Assembly: GCF_033446685.1 (NCBI RefSeq)
Contig: NZ_JAWQLY010000001.1
Coordinates: 434,001 to 498,000, forward strand
Length of the DNA: 64,000 nt
DNA from: Modicisalibacter sp033446685
GTDB taxonomy: Bacteria > Pseudomonadota > Gammaproteobacteria > Pseudomonadales > Halomonadaceae
Direction of reading: 5' to 3'
Positions within the stretch are counted from its first letter, which is position 1. Each line of letters opens with the position of its first letter. Of the stretch, positions 1 through 8,495 are shown in pieces. The translations under genes were made by a program, and so were the position numbers. A model generated the notes under the pieces. The model saw nothing but the letters and a program-made list of their open reading frames with translations, was not told the origin of the DNA and did no database searches.

Positions 1-1210
1 GCTCGCCCAACGCATCGATGCGATCCTCGAAACCTGTGATCGCGCGCCCCACAAGCCCCTGATCTTCCAGCATTGCCGACAAGGATTCGTCCAGCTTGCT
101 AGCCAGGCCGCCTTCCTCTGCAACACCGGCAAAGAACTGCTTGACTCCATTGGGGTTATCGCTCACCACCTGTCCAAGCTTATCGCTATCGACTTCGAGC
201 TTACCGTCGCTCGTCAGGTTGATCCCGATATCAGCGAGCCTATTGAAATCGTTTCCACCTCCAACATCCATGACGGTCTGGCGAAGCCGGCTTTCGATGG
301 TCCTGACTCGGTTGTCGCCTATCAAATGACCGGAAGCCGAGCCTTCGCCGTTATAGGCGGTGGCTGAGTCGATCGTCGTTTGCAAAGCGTTATAGGCGTC
401 GACAAAGGCTTGTATGTCACCCTGGATCGTTTCTTCATCGCGGGAGACCGTGACCGTCGAACTGGCACCGACACTTTCCTGAGTCAGATCCAATGTAACG
501 CCCTGGATGGCTTCTTCGATCTGATTCGAAGCGCTGGTAATGGTTATATTATTGACCGTTAGCGAGGCATCCTGAGCGGCCACCTGTTCGGTGGTCGTCA
601 GCGCCGTAGTCAAACCAGCGTCTCCAGTGACATTACTGAGACCAACCGTCATGTTCGATGACTGTCCGGTTTTCTGCGACGTCAATACCAGGCGATAACC
701 GTTTGTAGAGCCATCATTGATGATGGAGGCGGATACACCCTTGTTTTCGGTGTTTATGGCGTCTCGGATATCCTCGAGCGAGCTATCGCTCAAGTCGATA
801 CTCATCGACTCACCCGAATCCAGGGAAATATCAAGCGTACCCGAACCTAGCGACTCGCTCTTGCTTGCAACTCCCCCACCGGCCACGGAATGGGCTTGCG
901 CCAACTTGTCGACCGCCACCTGATAAGTACCGGGCACAGCGGTAGCATCCGTCGTCGCTGTCAGTCCCTCACTACCGCTGACCTTACTAGTGACGGCTTG
1001 AAATGTTTCCGCCTTGGTCAGCTTGGCCGCGGCCTGCTGGAAGCTATCCAACGCCGATTCGATCTTTCCGAAGGCGGAAATCTTGGCCTTGTAACTGGAC
1101 TGCTGGGCGACGATCGGCGATAGCTTCTGCCGCTCTGCGGACTCGAGCTGATCAAGCAGGCCGTTGAGATCCAAACCCGAACCGATACCCAGTGAAGAAA
1201 TGCTCGCCAT
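1..1210 (-). CDS. fliD: Flagellar filament cap / hook-associated protein 2 FliD (3' end outside window)
   Basis: FliD forms the cap at the filament tip and helps exported flagellin assemble. The visible 403 residues begin with the family's N-terminal motif (ASISSLGIGSGLDLNGLLDQ), continue through Ser/Thr-rich central domains, and show the FliD C-terminal style (TVSRDEETIQGDIQAFVDAYN, then IGINLTSDGKLEVDSDKL). Full-length FliD proteins are usually about 450-480 residues, so only the last part is missing, beyond the left edge. A FliA-type promoter lies about 90 bases upstream. fliS normally follows fliD and would be outside the window. The gene stands about 11 kb from fliC on the opposite strand, separated by metabolic genes. 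Confidence 0.95.
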   Translation of the reverse strand, partial: MASISSLGIGSGLDLNGLLDQLESAERQKLSPIVAQQSSYKAKISAFGKIESALDSFQQAAAKLTKAETFQAVTSKVSGSEGLTATTDATAVPGTYQVAVDKLAQAHSVAGGGVASKSESLGSGTLDISLDSGESMSIDLSDSSLEDIRDAINTENKGVSASIINDGSTNGYRLVLTSQKTGQSSNMTVGLSNVTGDAGLTTALTTTEQVAAQDASLTVNNITITSASNQIEEAIQGVTLDLTQESVGASSTVTVSRDEETIQGDIQAFVDAYNALQTTIDSATAYNGEGSASGHLIGDNRVRTIESRLRQTVMDVGGGNDFNRLADIGINLTSDGKLEVDSDKLGQVVSDNPNGVKQFFAGVAEEGGLASKLDESLSAMLEDQGLVGRAITGFEDRIDALGE

Positions 1211-1297
1211 GGTAGTCCCCTGAAGTCTGCGCCATTTAACCAGCCGCTCGCGTCTTGCGACGCATCGAAAAGGCAGGTTTTCGGCAATCTATTCGAA

Positions 1298-1324
1298 GTA
1301 TCGGCGAACCACGCCGGGACTTTA
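1298..1324 (-). promoter_or_regulatory. Sigma-28 (FliA) promoter of fliD
   Basis: On the minus strand the sequence reads TAAA-N15-GCCGATAC, with the -35 at 1321-1324 and the -10 at 1298-1305. The FliA consensus is TAAA-N15-GCCGATAA, so only the last base differs. The site is about 90 bases upstream of the fliD start, as expected for a late flagellar gene. Confidence 0.82.
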
Positions 1325-1503
1325 GGGTCTGTTCGCTATGTAGCAGTCGGATCCTTCCGGCTGGCCATGGCTTACGAGCTGGTTCATCATGATCACCTGC
1401 TTGCTCTGCCTGCCACCGGCCAGGAACAACCGGCAAGAAACGGCAACCGCGCTGCCCCGTGAAGCCGATTTCGCCCCAAGTCAACCATAGCCAAGGACAC
1501 CCG

Positions 1504-2010
1504 ATGGACGACGCGACCTCTACTATCGCCGACTACCGCCGCTGGCAGCGTTTTCAGCGTCAGGATCAACTGGAGCGCGAACATGCGGCGGCCTTGCGCA
1601 AGCTAGCCGACTCGGGCGCGATGGCGTCCCGGGTAACGCAGGGTTATCGCAGCATGGCCGACAAGGGCGCCCAGGAAGGCGCCTGCTATCGCACGCTGTT
1701 TCGTCGCCAACGAGAAGACGGCACGGCACTGGCATGCGAAGGCTGGCTGTTCGTGCGCCGGGTGCTCGCCGAAGGTGGGACGACCCGCGTTCGCGCCACG
1801 CTCCTGGAAGGCTTTACTCTCGAGGCCGGCTTCGTCGATCCCGCGCAACACTCGCCGAACAAGATCACCCTGGAAATATTCGACGAGATCCTGGTCCAGC
1901 GCGACATGACGCTAGGTTGTCGCATCGATCGGCATGACGACCAGCACGACACGCACTTCGTGACCTTCCTGGACAGCGTGCGTGGCGATCTGGCCAAGTA
2001 TATGAAGTAG
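1504..2010 (+). CDS. Hypothetical protein, 168 aa
   Basis: I do not recognise this family. The product is soluble and charged, with an N-terminal helical region rich in Arg, Gln and Glu (RRWQRFQRQDQLEREHAAAL) followed by a region that looks beta-rich and ends LDSVRGDLAKYMK. There is no signal peptide or membrane segment. I chose the ATG preceded by AAGGAC at good spacing; an in-frame ATG 45 bases upstream has no comparable ribosome site. It is divergent from fliD and lies upstream of the CBS protein on the same strand. A motility role is possible from position but nothing in the sequence proves it. Confidence 0.7.
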   Translation: MDDATSTIADYRRWQRFQRQDQLEREHAAALRKLADSGAMASRVTQGYRSMADKGAQEGACYRTLFRRQREDGTALACEGWLFVRRVLAEGGTTRVRATLLEGFTLEAGFVDPAQHSPNKITLEIFDEILVQRDMTLGCRIDRHDDQHDTHFVTFLDSVRGDLAKYMK

Positions 2011-2125
2011 CTCTAGGAAGCAACCTTGAGCCAATCGGCACCGCGGGCCAGAACTTGAGCTTTTTCATCGCCCCGGGTGCCTTTCCAAGGCTCACATGAA
2101 CGTCGCTCAAATAAGGAGCCAGACC

Positions 2126-2740
2126 ATGACTATCGCATCATCACACCTTGCCGGCCCGATATTGAACCTGGAACCCCTCGATAAGAAAGTCAGCATACGC
2201 CGTCCCACGGCAGTCACCAGTCTCGATGTCGATAGCCCGGCCCGCGCCCTGCTGACCGACTTCTCGCAGACCGGCGCCTTCACGATCAGTGCTTCGAGTT
2301 CGATATCCCATGCGCTGGACCTGATGAAACAGGGCGGCGTGCGTCTGCTGTTCGTGATCGATACCAGTAACAATCTGACCGGCGTGGTCACCGCTCGTGA
2401 GTTGATCGGTGGTCGGCGGGTGACCATGGCGATGCAACAACATCAGGTCGATCGCCCCGACGTGACGGTCGAAATGGTTCAAACTCCACGCCAGGAACTT
2501 CACGGACTGCCGCTTGCCCAATTGGAGCGTATCACCGTCGGCGAACTGGTCGAGGCCCTCAAGGCCTTTGGCGATCAGCACTTGCTGGTTACCGAAAACG
2601 ACGGTCAGGGCGGCCAATGCGTGCGCGGCTTGATCTCGGCAGCCGATGTCGGCCGTGCACTGGGCATTACCCTCGACCGCCCGCCCGAAGCGCGCAACTT
2701 TTCCACCATCTGCAAGGTGATCCTGGGACACGAGCTGTAA
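2126..2740 (+). CDS. CBS-domain protein
   Basis: The 204-residue protein consists essentially of a CBS pair. The first motif is around residues 58-100 (FTISASSSISHALDLMKQGG, then RLLFVIDTSNNLTGVVTARE). The second is around residues 140-190 (ITVGELVEALKAFGDQHLLV, then RGLISAADVGRALG). CBS pairs bind adenine nucleotides or similar ligands and regulate partners; here no enzymatic domain is fused, so the partner is unknown. The start follows a strong AAGGAG site; a possible upstream ATG at 2096 is not preceded by one. No signal peptide is seen. Confidence 0.82.
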   Translation: MTIASSHLAGPILNLEPLDKKVSIRRPTAVTSLDVDSPARALLTDFSQTGAFTISASSSISHALDLMKQGGVRLLFVIDTSNNLTGVVTARELIGGRRVTMAMQQHQVDRPDVTVEMVQTPRQELHGLPLAQLERITVGELVEALKAFGDQHLLVTENDGQGGQCVRGLISAADVGRALGITLDRPPEARNFSTICKVILGHEL

Positions 2741-2844
2741 TGTCCGTGCATTTCAAGACCAGGCAGTGGCAAAGCCACCAAAGCCGAGTAGAATGACGTT
2801 TCGCTAATAAGACGCGTAAGCGCGCGAGAATCCCTGACAAACGC

Positions 2845-2869
2845 CGGACCGAGAGAGCTACTCGGTCCG
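2845..2869 (+). promoter_or_regulatory. Perfect 9-bp inverted repeat just upstream of an orphan gene
   Basis: The arms CGGACCGAG (2845-2853) and CTCGGTCCG (2861-2869) pair perfectly across a 7-base loop. The ATG of the next gene follows 11 bases later, with no Shine-Dalgarno sequence between. There is no T-run, so a plain intrinsic terminator for the CBS gene is unlikely. It could be an operator or an RNA hairpin that affects translation of the next gene. Confidence 0.5.
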
Positions 2870-2880
2870 TACCGTTATTC

Positions 2881-3447
2881 ATGCACGATGCGACTTGGCA
2901 TGTGCAACCGATATGGGAACTGCCCGTGGGTTTTGGCAATTGGCTGAAACGCCGACACAAGACATGGCAAAAGATCTGGGTTATCAAGCAAGTCGATGCA
3001 ACACTATTGCACCTGTGTGGTGAAGCCGCCGTCGAAGCCAAAGGCAGCGCTCCACAGCTGTTGAAGCGGCTGCGTGACGGTAACTTTCAGGGCGCCGTAC
3101 GCATGAAGGAAAACGGTGCATTGCTCAACGCCGGACAATTCGCCGCGCTGATACCCCAGGACGACTTCCAGCTCTACAGTGATCGCGACGCCAACTGGCG
3201 CGGCCGCCACTGGCAGATCGCCTGGACGCCACAGCGCTGCTGGCTTCACGAAGGCCGTTTGGTCGCCCAACCCAGCCAGGTCGACGGTCATCCCTGCCTG
3301 GTCAGCAGCGAAGATGTCAGCGAGATACGTGCCAAGACGGGAGCGCCACAGCCACTACAAGCCCCCTTTTTTTCGCTCGAATCGCGCGAGACTGCACATC
3401 AGGACGATGCGACGGTGCCCAACCGCCACGACGACCGCTCACGCTAA
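2881..3447 (+). CDS. Hypothetical protein, 188 aa
   Basis: I do not recognise the family. The protein is soluble and tryptophan-rich in its N-terminal half (WHVQPIWELPVGFGNWLKRR), with no signal peptide or membrane segment; the C-terminal 30 residues are polar and probably disordered (HQDDATVPNRHDDRSR). No convincing ribosome site precedes the ATG, and a 9-bp hairpin sits directly upstream, so either translation is controlled by structure or the start is misplaced. Its stop codon TAAGGA overlaps the ribosome site of the following MFS gene, nine bases away, which suggests co-transcription and perhaps translational coupling. Confidence 0.6.
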   Translation: MHDATWHVQPIWELPVGFGNWLKRRHKTWQKIWVIKQVDATLLHLCGEAAVEAKGSAPQLLKRLRDGNFQGAVRMKENGALLNAGQFAALIPQDDFQLYSDRDANWRGRHWQIAWTPQRCWLHEGRLVAQPSQVDGHPCLVSSEDVSEIRAKTGAPQPLQAPFFSLESRETAHQDDATVPNRHDDRSR

Positions 3448-3456
3448 GGAACGGCC

Positions 3457-4671
3457 ATGCCTCAAAGAATCGCCTGGCGAGGGCTGATGCCCTTTCTCGG
3501 GTTGATGATCCTGGTCGCGCTCAATCTGCGCCCGGCATTGTCATCGATGGCGCCGATGCTGGTGCGAATCCAGCAGGATCTGGGCCTGTCGGGATTGTCG
3601 ATCGGCGTGCTCACCACCCTGCCGGTGCTTTGCCTGGGCCTGTTCGCACCGTTGGCGCCCTGGCTGACGCGTCTGCTGGGCGCCGAGCGTACCCTCAGCC
3701 TCGCGCTACTGCTGCTTGGCGGGGCGCTGGTCCTGCGTGCCAACGCTCACCCAGTACCATTGTATCTGGGCACGCTGGCGGTCGGCGCGGCGATCGGCAT
3801 CGCCGGTACGCTATTGCCGGCCTTGGTCAAGCGCGAACTCGCCCAAGGGGCCGATCTGGTGACCGGCGTCTATACCATGGCGTTGTGTCTGGGCGGCGCG
3901 CTGGGCGCCGGTTTCAGCGTGCCATTGGCCGAGCTGCTCGGCAGCTGGCAGTTGGCGCTGGGCAGTTGGGCCGCGCTGGCCTTCGCGGCGCTGCTGGCCT
4001 GGCGGCTACGCATGCCGCATCCCCAGCCGACGCATTCAGCACTGCCCCGCCGAGGCCCTTCACTGCGCGTCACCCGGCAAGCGCTCGCCTGGCAGGTCAC
4101 CGGCTACATGGGCAGTCAGTCGGCATTGGCCTATATCGTCTTCGGCTGGCTACCCACCCTGTTGCAGCGTCGCGGCATGGACGAAGCCGCTGCCGGCTGG
4201 CTGCTCGCCGCTTCGGTAATCGCCCAGTTGGTCACCGCACTCGGCGCCCCCTGGCTGGCGCGCCTGGGCCGCGATCAACGTCCGACGATCCTGGCATTGC
4301 TGGCGCTTACCGCGGCGGGTGTGGTGATTCTTCTGCAGGCGCCGCTGGCATGGCGCTGGTGGGGGGCAATGTTGCTCGGGCTCGGCCAGGGGGGCAGTTT
4401 CAGCATGGCGTTGACACTGATCGTGCTGCGCAGCGCCAATTCCCAGCTGGCCGGGCAGCTCTCCAGCATGGCCCAGGGCATCGGCTACAGCATCGCCGCC
4501 ACCGGCCCGCTGCTGGTCGGCATTCTGATCGAGTTCAGCGACAGCATGAGCCTGCTGACGTTCGTGTTGATGGGCTTCATCGGCGCGGCGGCGCTCTGCG
4601 CTCTGCTCGCCGGGCGCCAGCGCCAGTTGGCCATCGACGACCAGGGGCGGCTGATCACCCGGTGTGGCTGA
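3457..4671 (+). CDS. MFS transporter, CynX/NimT family
   Basis: The 404-residue protein is hydrophobic throughout, with about twelve predicted membrane segments. It has the CynX-type opening (LNLRPALSSMAPMLVRIQQD, then LGLSGLSIGVLTTLPVLCLG). E. coli CynX and relatives are proton-linked carriers for cyanate, nitroimidazoles or small organic anions; substrate cannot be read from sequence. The start follows AAGGA, which overlaps the stop of the upstream orphan gene. The 3' end overlaps the convergent pxpC gene by 17 bases. Proximity to pxpABC and a TRAP system suggests an organic-acid or amino-acid substrate, but that is inference. Confidence 0.88.
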   Translation: MPQRIAWRGLMPFLGLMILVALNLRPALSSMAPMLVRIQQDLGLSGLSIGVLTTLPVLCLGLFAPLAPWLTRLLGAERTLSLALLLLGGALVLRANAHPVPLYLGTLAVGAAIGIAGTLLPALVKRELAQGADLVTGVYTMALCLGGALGAGFSVPLAELLGSWQLALGSWAALAFAALLAWRLRMPHPQPTHSALPRRGPSLRVTRQALAWQVTGYMGSQSALAYIVFGWLPTLLQRRGMDEAAAGWLLAASVIAQLVTALGAPWLARLGRDQRPTILALLALTAAGVVILLQAPLAWRWWGAMLLGLGQGGSFSMALTLIVLRSANSQLAGQLSSMAQGIGYSIAATGPLLVGILIEFSDSMSLLTFVLMGFIGAAALCALLAGRQRQLAIDDQGRLITRCG

Positions 4672-5611
4672 ACGGCGAGCCGTTCTCGAAGCCGGCCATA
4701 AAGCGGCGGTGCTCCCGCTGCGCCCGCCCCAAGGATTGCGCGACGAAACGGATCGACTGCCCCGGCGCGCACTGCGCCAGCCGCGCGCAGGCCAGCGGCG
4801 TCAATGCCCCCAGGCGAGGGTAACCGCCGATGGTCTGCCGGTCATTGAGCAACACGATCGGCTGGCCATCGGGCGGCACCTGCACCGCGCCCAGCGCGAT
4901 CCCTTCCGAAATCATGCTGTCGAGCGCGCAGTCCAGTGGCGTGCCGATAAGTCTTACACCCATGCGGTCGGCGCGTTCATCGACCAACCAGTCCTGGTTG
5001 AAGGCGCGATACAGACTCACACCGCTGAACTCATTGATCTGCGCACCGGGGATCAACGCCAGCTGCGGCGTGCGCGTGTAATCGGGACGTTGCTCGAGGG
5101 GCAGCTCTTTCAAGGCGCGCGAATCGGCGAAGAAGCCTAGACGGTCGCCTACCTCGAGCGTACGCCCGTAGCCGTCGAACCCGCCAAGTTCCTCACGCAC
5201 CACGCTCGCCACGCTGCCCAGTACCGGCTCGGCCTGGAAACCGCCCGGCGCGGCCAGATAGGCGCGCAACCCCGCCTTCGGCGCGGCAAATGCCAGGCGT
5301 TGACCGGCGCGTACCGAAAAACTCTGCCACGGCGCCAGCGGTTCGTCATCGAGCGTCGCCGACAGATCGGCGCCGGCCAGCGCCAGCGTGGTGTCGCTCT
5401 CGGCGACCAGGGTCAGCCCGCCGCCCAGGGCGATCTCCAGCGCCGGTGTGCCCCAGGGATTGCCCAGCAGGGCGTTGGCCCAGGCCCAGCCGTGCAAATC
5501 GAGCGGCCCACCCTGGGTCACACCCAGCCGACGCACGCCGAACCGCCCGGCATCCTGCAACAGCGCCAGCGGGCCGGCGCGCTCGACGCGCAGTGCCGTC
5601 ATCTCGCTCAT
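4655..5611 (-). CDS. pxpC: 5-oxoprolinase subunit PxpC (biotin-dependent carboxyltransferase-like)
   Basis: PxpC is the KipA/urea-amidolyase-like subunit of the ATP-dependent prokaryotic 5-oxoprolinase PxpABC, which hydrolyses 5-oxo-L-proline to glutamate. The 318 residues fit the family, with the typical start (LRVERAGPLALLQDAGRFGV, then RRLGVTQGGPLDLHGWAWAN) and C-terminal features (SEGIALGAVQVPPDGQPIVL, then NDRQTIGGYPRLG). Its ATG shares one base with the pxpB stop (TGATG), so translation is probably coupled. It is the last gene of the operon pxpA-pxpB-pxpC. Confidence 0.94.
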   Translation of the reverse strand: MSEMTALRVERAGPLALLQDAGRFGVRRLGVTQGGPLDLHGWAWANALLGNPWGTPALEIALGGGLTLVAESDTTLALAGADLSATLDDEPLAPWQSFSVRAGQRLAFAAPKAGLRAYLAAPGGFQAEPVLGSVASVVREELGGFDGYGRTLEVGDRLGFFADSRALKELPLEQRPDYTRTPQLALIPGAQINEFSGVSLYRAFNQDWLVDERADRMGVRLIGTPLDCALDSMISEGIALGAVQVPPDGQPIVLLNDRQTIGGYPRLGALTPLACARLAQCAPGQSIRFVAQSLGRAQREHRRFMAGFENGSPFSHTG

Positions 5612-6381
5612 CAGGGCTTTGCATCCCGTACTTCGAGCGGCGAAGTATCGCCGCCCAGGCGTTCGAATTCGTCGCGATCGACGGCGACGAAGCGCACCCG
5701 ATCGCCGACCCGCAACAGGCTGAAGCCCTCGCGCTCACGGTCGAACAAGCGCGCCGCGGTACGCCCGATCAGGTTCCAGCCACCCGGCGAGATGCGTGGA
5801 TAGGCCGAGGTCTGCCGATTGGCGACCCCCACGCTACCGGCCGGCACGCGTTGACGCGGCGTTTCCAGCCGCGGCAATACCAGTTCATCGGCGAGCCGGC
5901 CCATGAACGCGAAACCGGGCGCGAAGCCCAGGGCAAAGACCCGGTATTCCGGCCCGCTATGCGCGGCGATGATCCCCTCGCGACTCAATCCACTCGCCGC
6001 TTGCAGGCGGGCAAGCTCGGGACCGACCGACTCGTCGTACCATACCGGCAGTTCCTTGATCTCACCGCTTGCGTTGTCGTCGTCGGGCACCAGCTCGGCG
6101 AGAATACGTCCCAAGTCATCGCGCGCCTCACCGGAATCCAGGCGCATTACATCGTAATGCACCAGCACGCTGGTGTAGGACGGCACCAGATCGATCAGCG
6201 CCGTACCGAACGCCCTTTCGCAGGCGTCCATCAACGCCGTAATCCAGGGCATGTTGGTTTCGTCGATGGTATCGAACAGGCGCACCAACCAGGCATCCAG
6301 GCCGGCCGACTCCAGTCGTGGCAAGCGCTCTGTCATAGCCCGTACTCGGTCATAGCTCGTACTCGGCATAGCTTCGCCCAT
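5611..6381 (-). CDS. pxpB: 5-oxoprolinase subunit PxpB (KipI family)
   Basis: PxpB is the KipI-like subunit of 5-oxoprolinase. Family hallmarks are visible: PSYTSVLVHYDVMRLDSGEA, a cyclophilin-like core with HSGPEYRVFALGFAPGFAFMG, then PRLETPRQRVPAGSVGVANR and SPGGWNLIGRT. I chose the ATG that follows the pxpA stop with GAGGGG at nine-base spacing, giving 256 residues. An ATG overlapping pxpA (6423) and a shorter start at 6333 (MTERLPRLES) are alternatives, and the family's conserved region begins near the latter. The gene lies between pxpA and pxpC with overlap or near-overlap on both sides. Confidence 0.92.
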   Translation of the reverse strand: MGEAMPSTSYDRVRAMTERLPRLESAGLDAWLVRLFDTIDETNMPWITALMDACERAFGTALIDLVPSYTSVLVHYDVMRLDSGEARDDLGRILAELVPDDDNASGEIKELPVWYDESVGPELARLQAASGLSREGIIAAHSGPEYRVFALGFAPGFAFMGRLADELVLPRLETPRQRVPAGSVGVANRQTSAYPRISPGGWNLIGRTAARLFDREREGFSLLRVGDRVRFVAVDRDEFERLGGDTSPLEVRDAKP

Positions 6382-6394
6382 AGCTGCCCGCCCC

Positions 6395-7147
6395 TCATAG
6401 CGGCTCGCGCTCGCCGAGCGCATCGCGAATCGCCCGCACGGCGGCGATCGACTCGGGATTGTCGCCGTGCACGCACAGCGTCTGCGCCTCGAGCACCAGC
6501 TCGCTGCCGTCGCTGGCAGTCAGCGGCTGACCCCGCGCGATGCGCAGCGCCTGGTCGACGATCGTTCCGGGGTCGTGATGCACCGCGCCCGATTCGCGGC
6601 GCGACACCAGCCGCCCCTGGTCATCGTAGGCACGATCGGCGAACGCCTCGAACCACAGCGTAACGCCCAGCGGCTCGGCCAGTGCCTTGGCGGGCTCGGG
6701 GTCGCGAGTCGCCATCACCATCACCGGCAAGCCTGGATCAAAGGCCGCCACGCCGCGCAGCACCGCTTCCAGCCGAGCCTCGTCGCGCATCATGTCGTTA
6801 TAGAGCGCGCCGTGGGGTTTGACGTAGTGCAACCGCGTACCCTCGGCCCGGCAGATAGCCGCCAGCGCTCCCAGTTGGTAGAGCATCAGGTTCTCGATCT
6901 CCGCAGGCGAGCAAGCCAGCGAACGACGACCGAAGCCCTGCAGGTCCGGATAAGCCGGATGCGCGCCCACCGCAACGTGATTGGCCACCGCCAACCTGAC
7001 CGTGCGGCGCATCACATCGGGGTCCGAGGCATGGAAGCCGCAGGCGACGTTGGCCAGATCGACATAGGGCATGACCTGATCGTCGGCGCCCATCGTCCAG
7101 GCACCGTAGCTTTCGCCCATATCGGCATTGAGTCGCAGCGCTGGCAT
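6395..7147 (-). CDS. pxpA: 5-oxoprolinase subunit PxpA (LamB/YcsF family)
   Basis: PxpA is the LamB/YcsF-type subunit of PxpABC. The 250 residues match the usual size and show the N-terminal signature LNADMGESYGAW, then VDLANVACGFHASDPDVMRR, GAHPAYPDLQGFGRR, YVKPHGALYNDM and the C-terminal CVHGDNPESI. It is the first gene of the pxp operon and is divergent from the TRAP-transporter operon. The 226-base gap between them carries a perfect TTATCGATAA palindrome that overlaps a possible pxpA -10 (GATAAT on the minus strand). A shared regulator would explain joint control, but none is encoded in the window. Confidence 0.95.
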   Translation of the reverse strand: MPALRLNADMGESYGAWTMGADDQVMPYVDLANVACGFHASDPDVMRRTVRLAVANHVAVGAHPAYPDLQGFGRRSLACSPAEIENLMLYQLGALAAICRAEGTRLHYVKPHGALYNDMMRDEARLEAVLRGVAAFDPGLPVMVMATRDPEPAKALAEPLGVTLWFEAFADRAYDDQGRLVSRRESGAVHHDPGTIVDQALRIARGQPLTASDGSELVLEAQTLCVHGDNPESIAAVRAIRDALGEREPL

Positions 7148-7180
7148 GGCAAACCTCCCCTAGCGAATGGCATCTTCATA

Positions 7181-7190
7181 TTATCGATAA
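7181..7190. promoter_or_regulatory. Palindrome TTATCGATAA in the pxpA/TRAP divergent region
   Basis: A perfect 10-base palindrome lies 34 bases upstream of pxpA and about 185 bases upstream of the TRAP binding-protein gene. A GATAAT hexamer on the minus strand (7180-7185) overlaps it and resembles a -10, although I find no convincing -35. A second imperfect dyad TGTC-GGCT-GACA lies at 7210-7221. This looks like an operator, perhaps for a GntR-type repressor, but chance is possible for such a short motif. Confidence 0.35.
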
Positions 7191-7373
7191 CCGATTGGCA
7201 AAATACGAATGTCGGCTGACATTGCGTTGACTGGCCGCAGAATTCGCTAGCACGCCGTACGGCACGACAAGCGACTATGCTCATTCAGACTCATCGCAGG
7301 AACCGGTTCAACAATCGATCGAATTCACGTGGCAGACTCCGTAGTGCACAACAATCGACAATAGGACGCCCAC

Positions 7374-8399
7374 ATGACAGTCAGACTCTCCCTGCAGACT
7401 TTCCTTGCCCCCGCCCCGCTTGCCCTCGCGGGTCTGATTGCCGCCGCGACGACCACGCTGGGCCTGGCCGGCAACGCCCAGGCAGCCACCGAATGGGACA
7501 TGCCCACGCCCTACGGCGATCGGACCTTTCATACCGTCAACATTCGCGAGTTCGCCGATGATGTCCGCGAGCGAACCGATGGCGAACTCGACATCACCGT
7601 GCACCCCAACGGCTCGCTGATCGAACATCCGGAAATCAAGAACTCGGTGCGTCGAGGCATCGTGCCCATCGGCGAGCTGATCATGTCGCGGCTGGCCAAC
7701 GAGAACCCGATCTTCGAAGTCGATTCGGTGCCCTATCTGGCGTCGAGCTATGAAGATGCCCAAACGCTCTGGGAGGCTTCGCGCGAGATCATCGCCGACG
7801 AGCTGGCCAAGCAGCAACTGCGCCTGCTGTTTGCGGTACCGTGGCCACCTCAGGGCATCTATACCCAGGAAAAGGTCGAGACCGCCGACGATCTCAAGAA
7901 CCTCAAGATGCGTGCCTACAACAAATCCAGCGAGCGTCTCGCTCAGTTGGTCGGCGCCGTGCCCACCCAGATCGAGGTGCCGGACATTCCCACCGCCTTC
8001 AGTACCGGGCGCGTCGATGCCATGGTCACCTCGCCGGCGACCGGCGCCGACACCAAGGCCTGGGATTACCTCAGCCATTTCAATCACGCCCAACTGTGGC
8101 TACCCAAGAACATGGTGATCGTCAGCGACAAGGCCTTCTCGCGGCTCGACGAGGCCACCCAGCAGGCGGTACTCGACGCCGCCAAAGCCGCCGAGACCCG
8201 CGGCTGGCAGATGAGTCGCGAAGAAACCGACAAAGCCCTTCAGGTGCTGCGCGACAACGGCATCACCGTCAGCGAGCCCAGCGAGGAATTGGCCGCCACG
8301 CTGCAGGACGTCGGCGAGACCATGGCGCAGGAATGGAAGGACCGCGCCGGTGAGCAGGGCGCGCAGATCCTCGAGCGCTACCGGCAAATGCAGCAATAG
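7374..8399 (+). CDS. dctP: TRAP transporter substrate-binding protein, DctP family
   Basis: This is the periplasmic binding component of a tripartite ATP-independent transporter. The 341-residue precursor has a signal peptide ending AQA-AT near residue 37. The mature part follows the DctP plan: HTVNIREFADDVRERTDGEL, HPNGSLIEHPEI, a hinge region LKNLKMRAYNKSS, and VPTQIEVPDIPTAFSTGRVD followed by AMVTSP. The ligand is unknown; divergence from pxpABC suggests 5-oxoproline or a related compound. An AGGA site precedes the ATG. A stem-loop follows the stop, before the permease genes, and could raise its expression above theirs. The symbol is the generic family name. Confidence 0.93.
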   Translation: MTVRLSLQTFLAPAPLALAGLIAAATTTLGLAGNAQAATEWDMPTPYGDRTFHTVNIREFADDVRERTDGELDITVHPNGSLIEHPEIKNSVRRGIVPIGELIMSRLANENPIFEVDSVPYLASSYEDAQTLWEASREIIADELAKQQLRLLFAVPWPPQGIYTQEKVETADDLKNLKMRAYNKSSERLAQLVGAVPTQIEVPDIPTAFSTGRVDAMVTSPATGADTKAWDYLSHFNHAQLWLPKNMVIVSDKAFSRLDEATQQAVLDAAKAAETRGWQMSREETDKALQVLRDNGITVSEPSEELAATLQDVGETMAQEWKDRAGEQGAQILERYRQMQQ

Positions 8400-8408
8400 C
8401 GGGATAGT

Positions 8409-8444
8409 CACCCCGTCGCGGCTACTGCTAGACGCGCCGGGGTG
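8409..8444 (+). other. Stem-loop between TRAP binding protein and permease genes
   Basis: The arms CACCCCG-T-CGCG (8409-8420) and CGCG-C-CGGGGTG (8433-8444) pair over eleven positions with a single mismatch around a 12-base loop. It begins nine bases after the dctP stop and has no T-run. Such hairpins between binding-protein and permease genes commonly protect the upstream mRNA or partly terminate transcription, so that binding protein is made in excess. The structure is seen; its function is inferred. Confidence 0.55.
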
Positions 8445-8495
8445 GCCGACGCCTCGCTCGCGCCTACGTTTACGCTTTGTCTGAAGAGTGACTTC

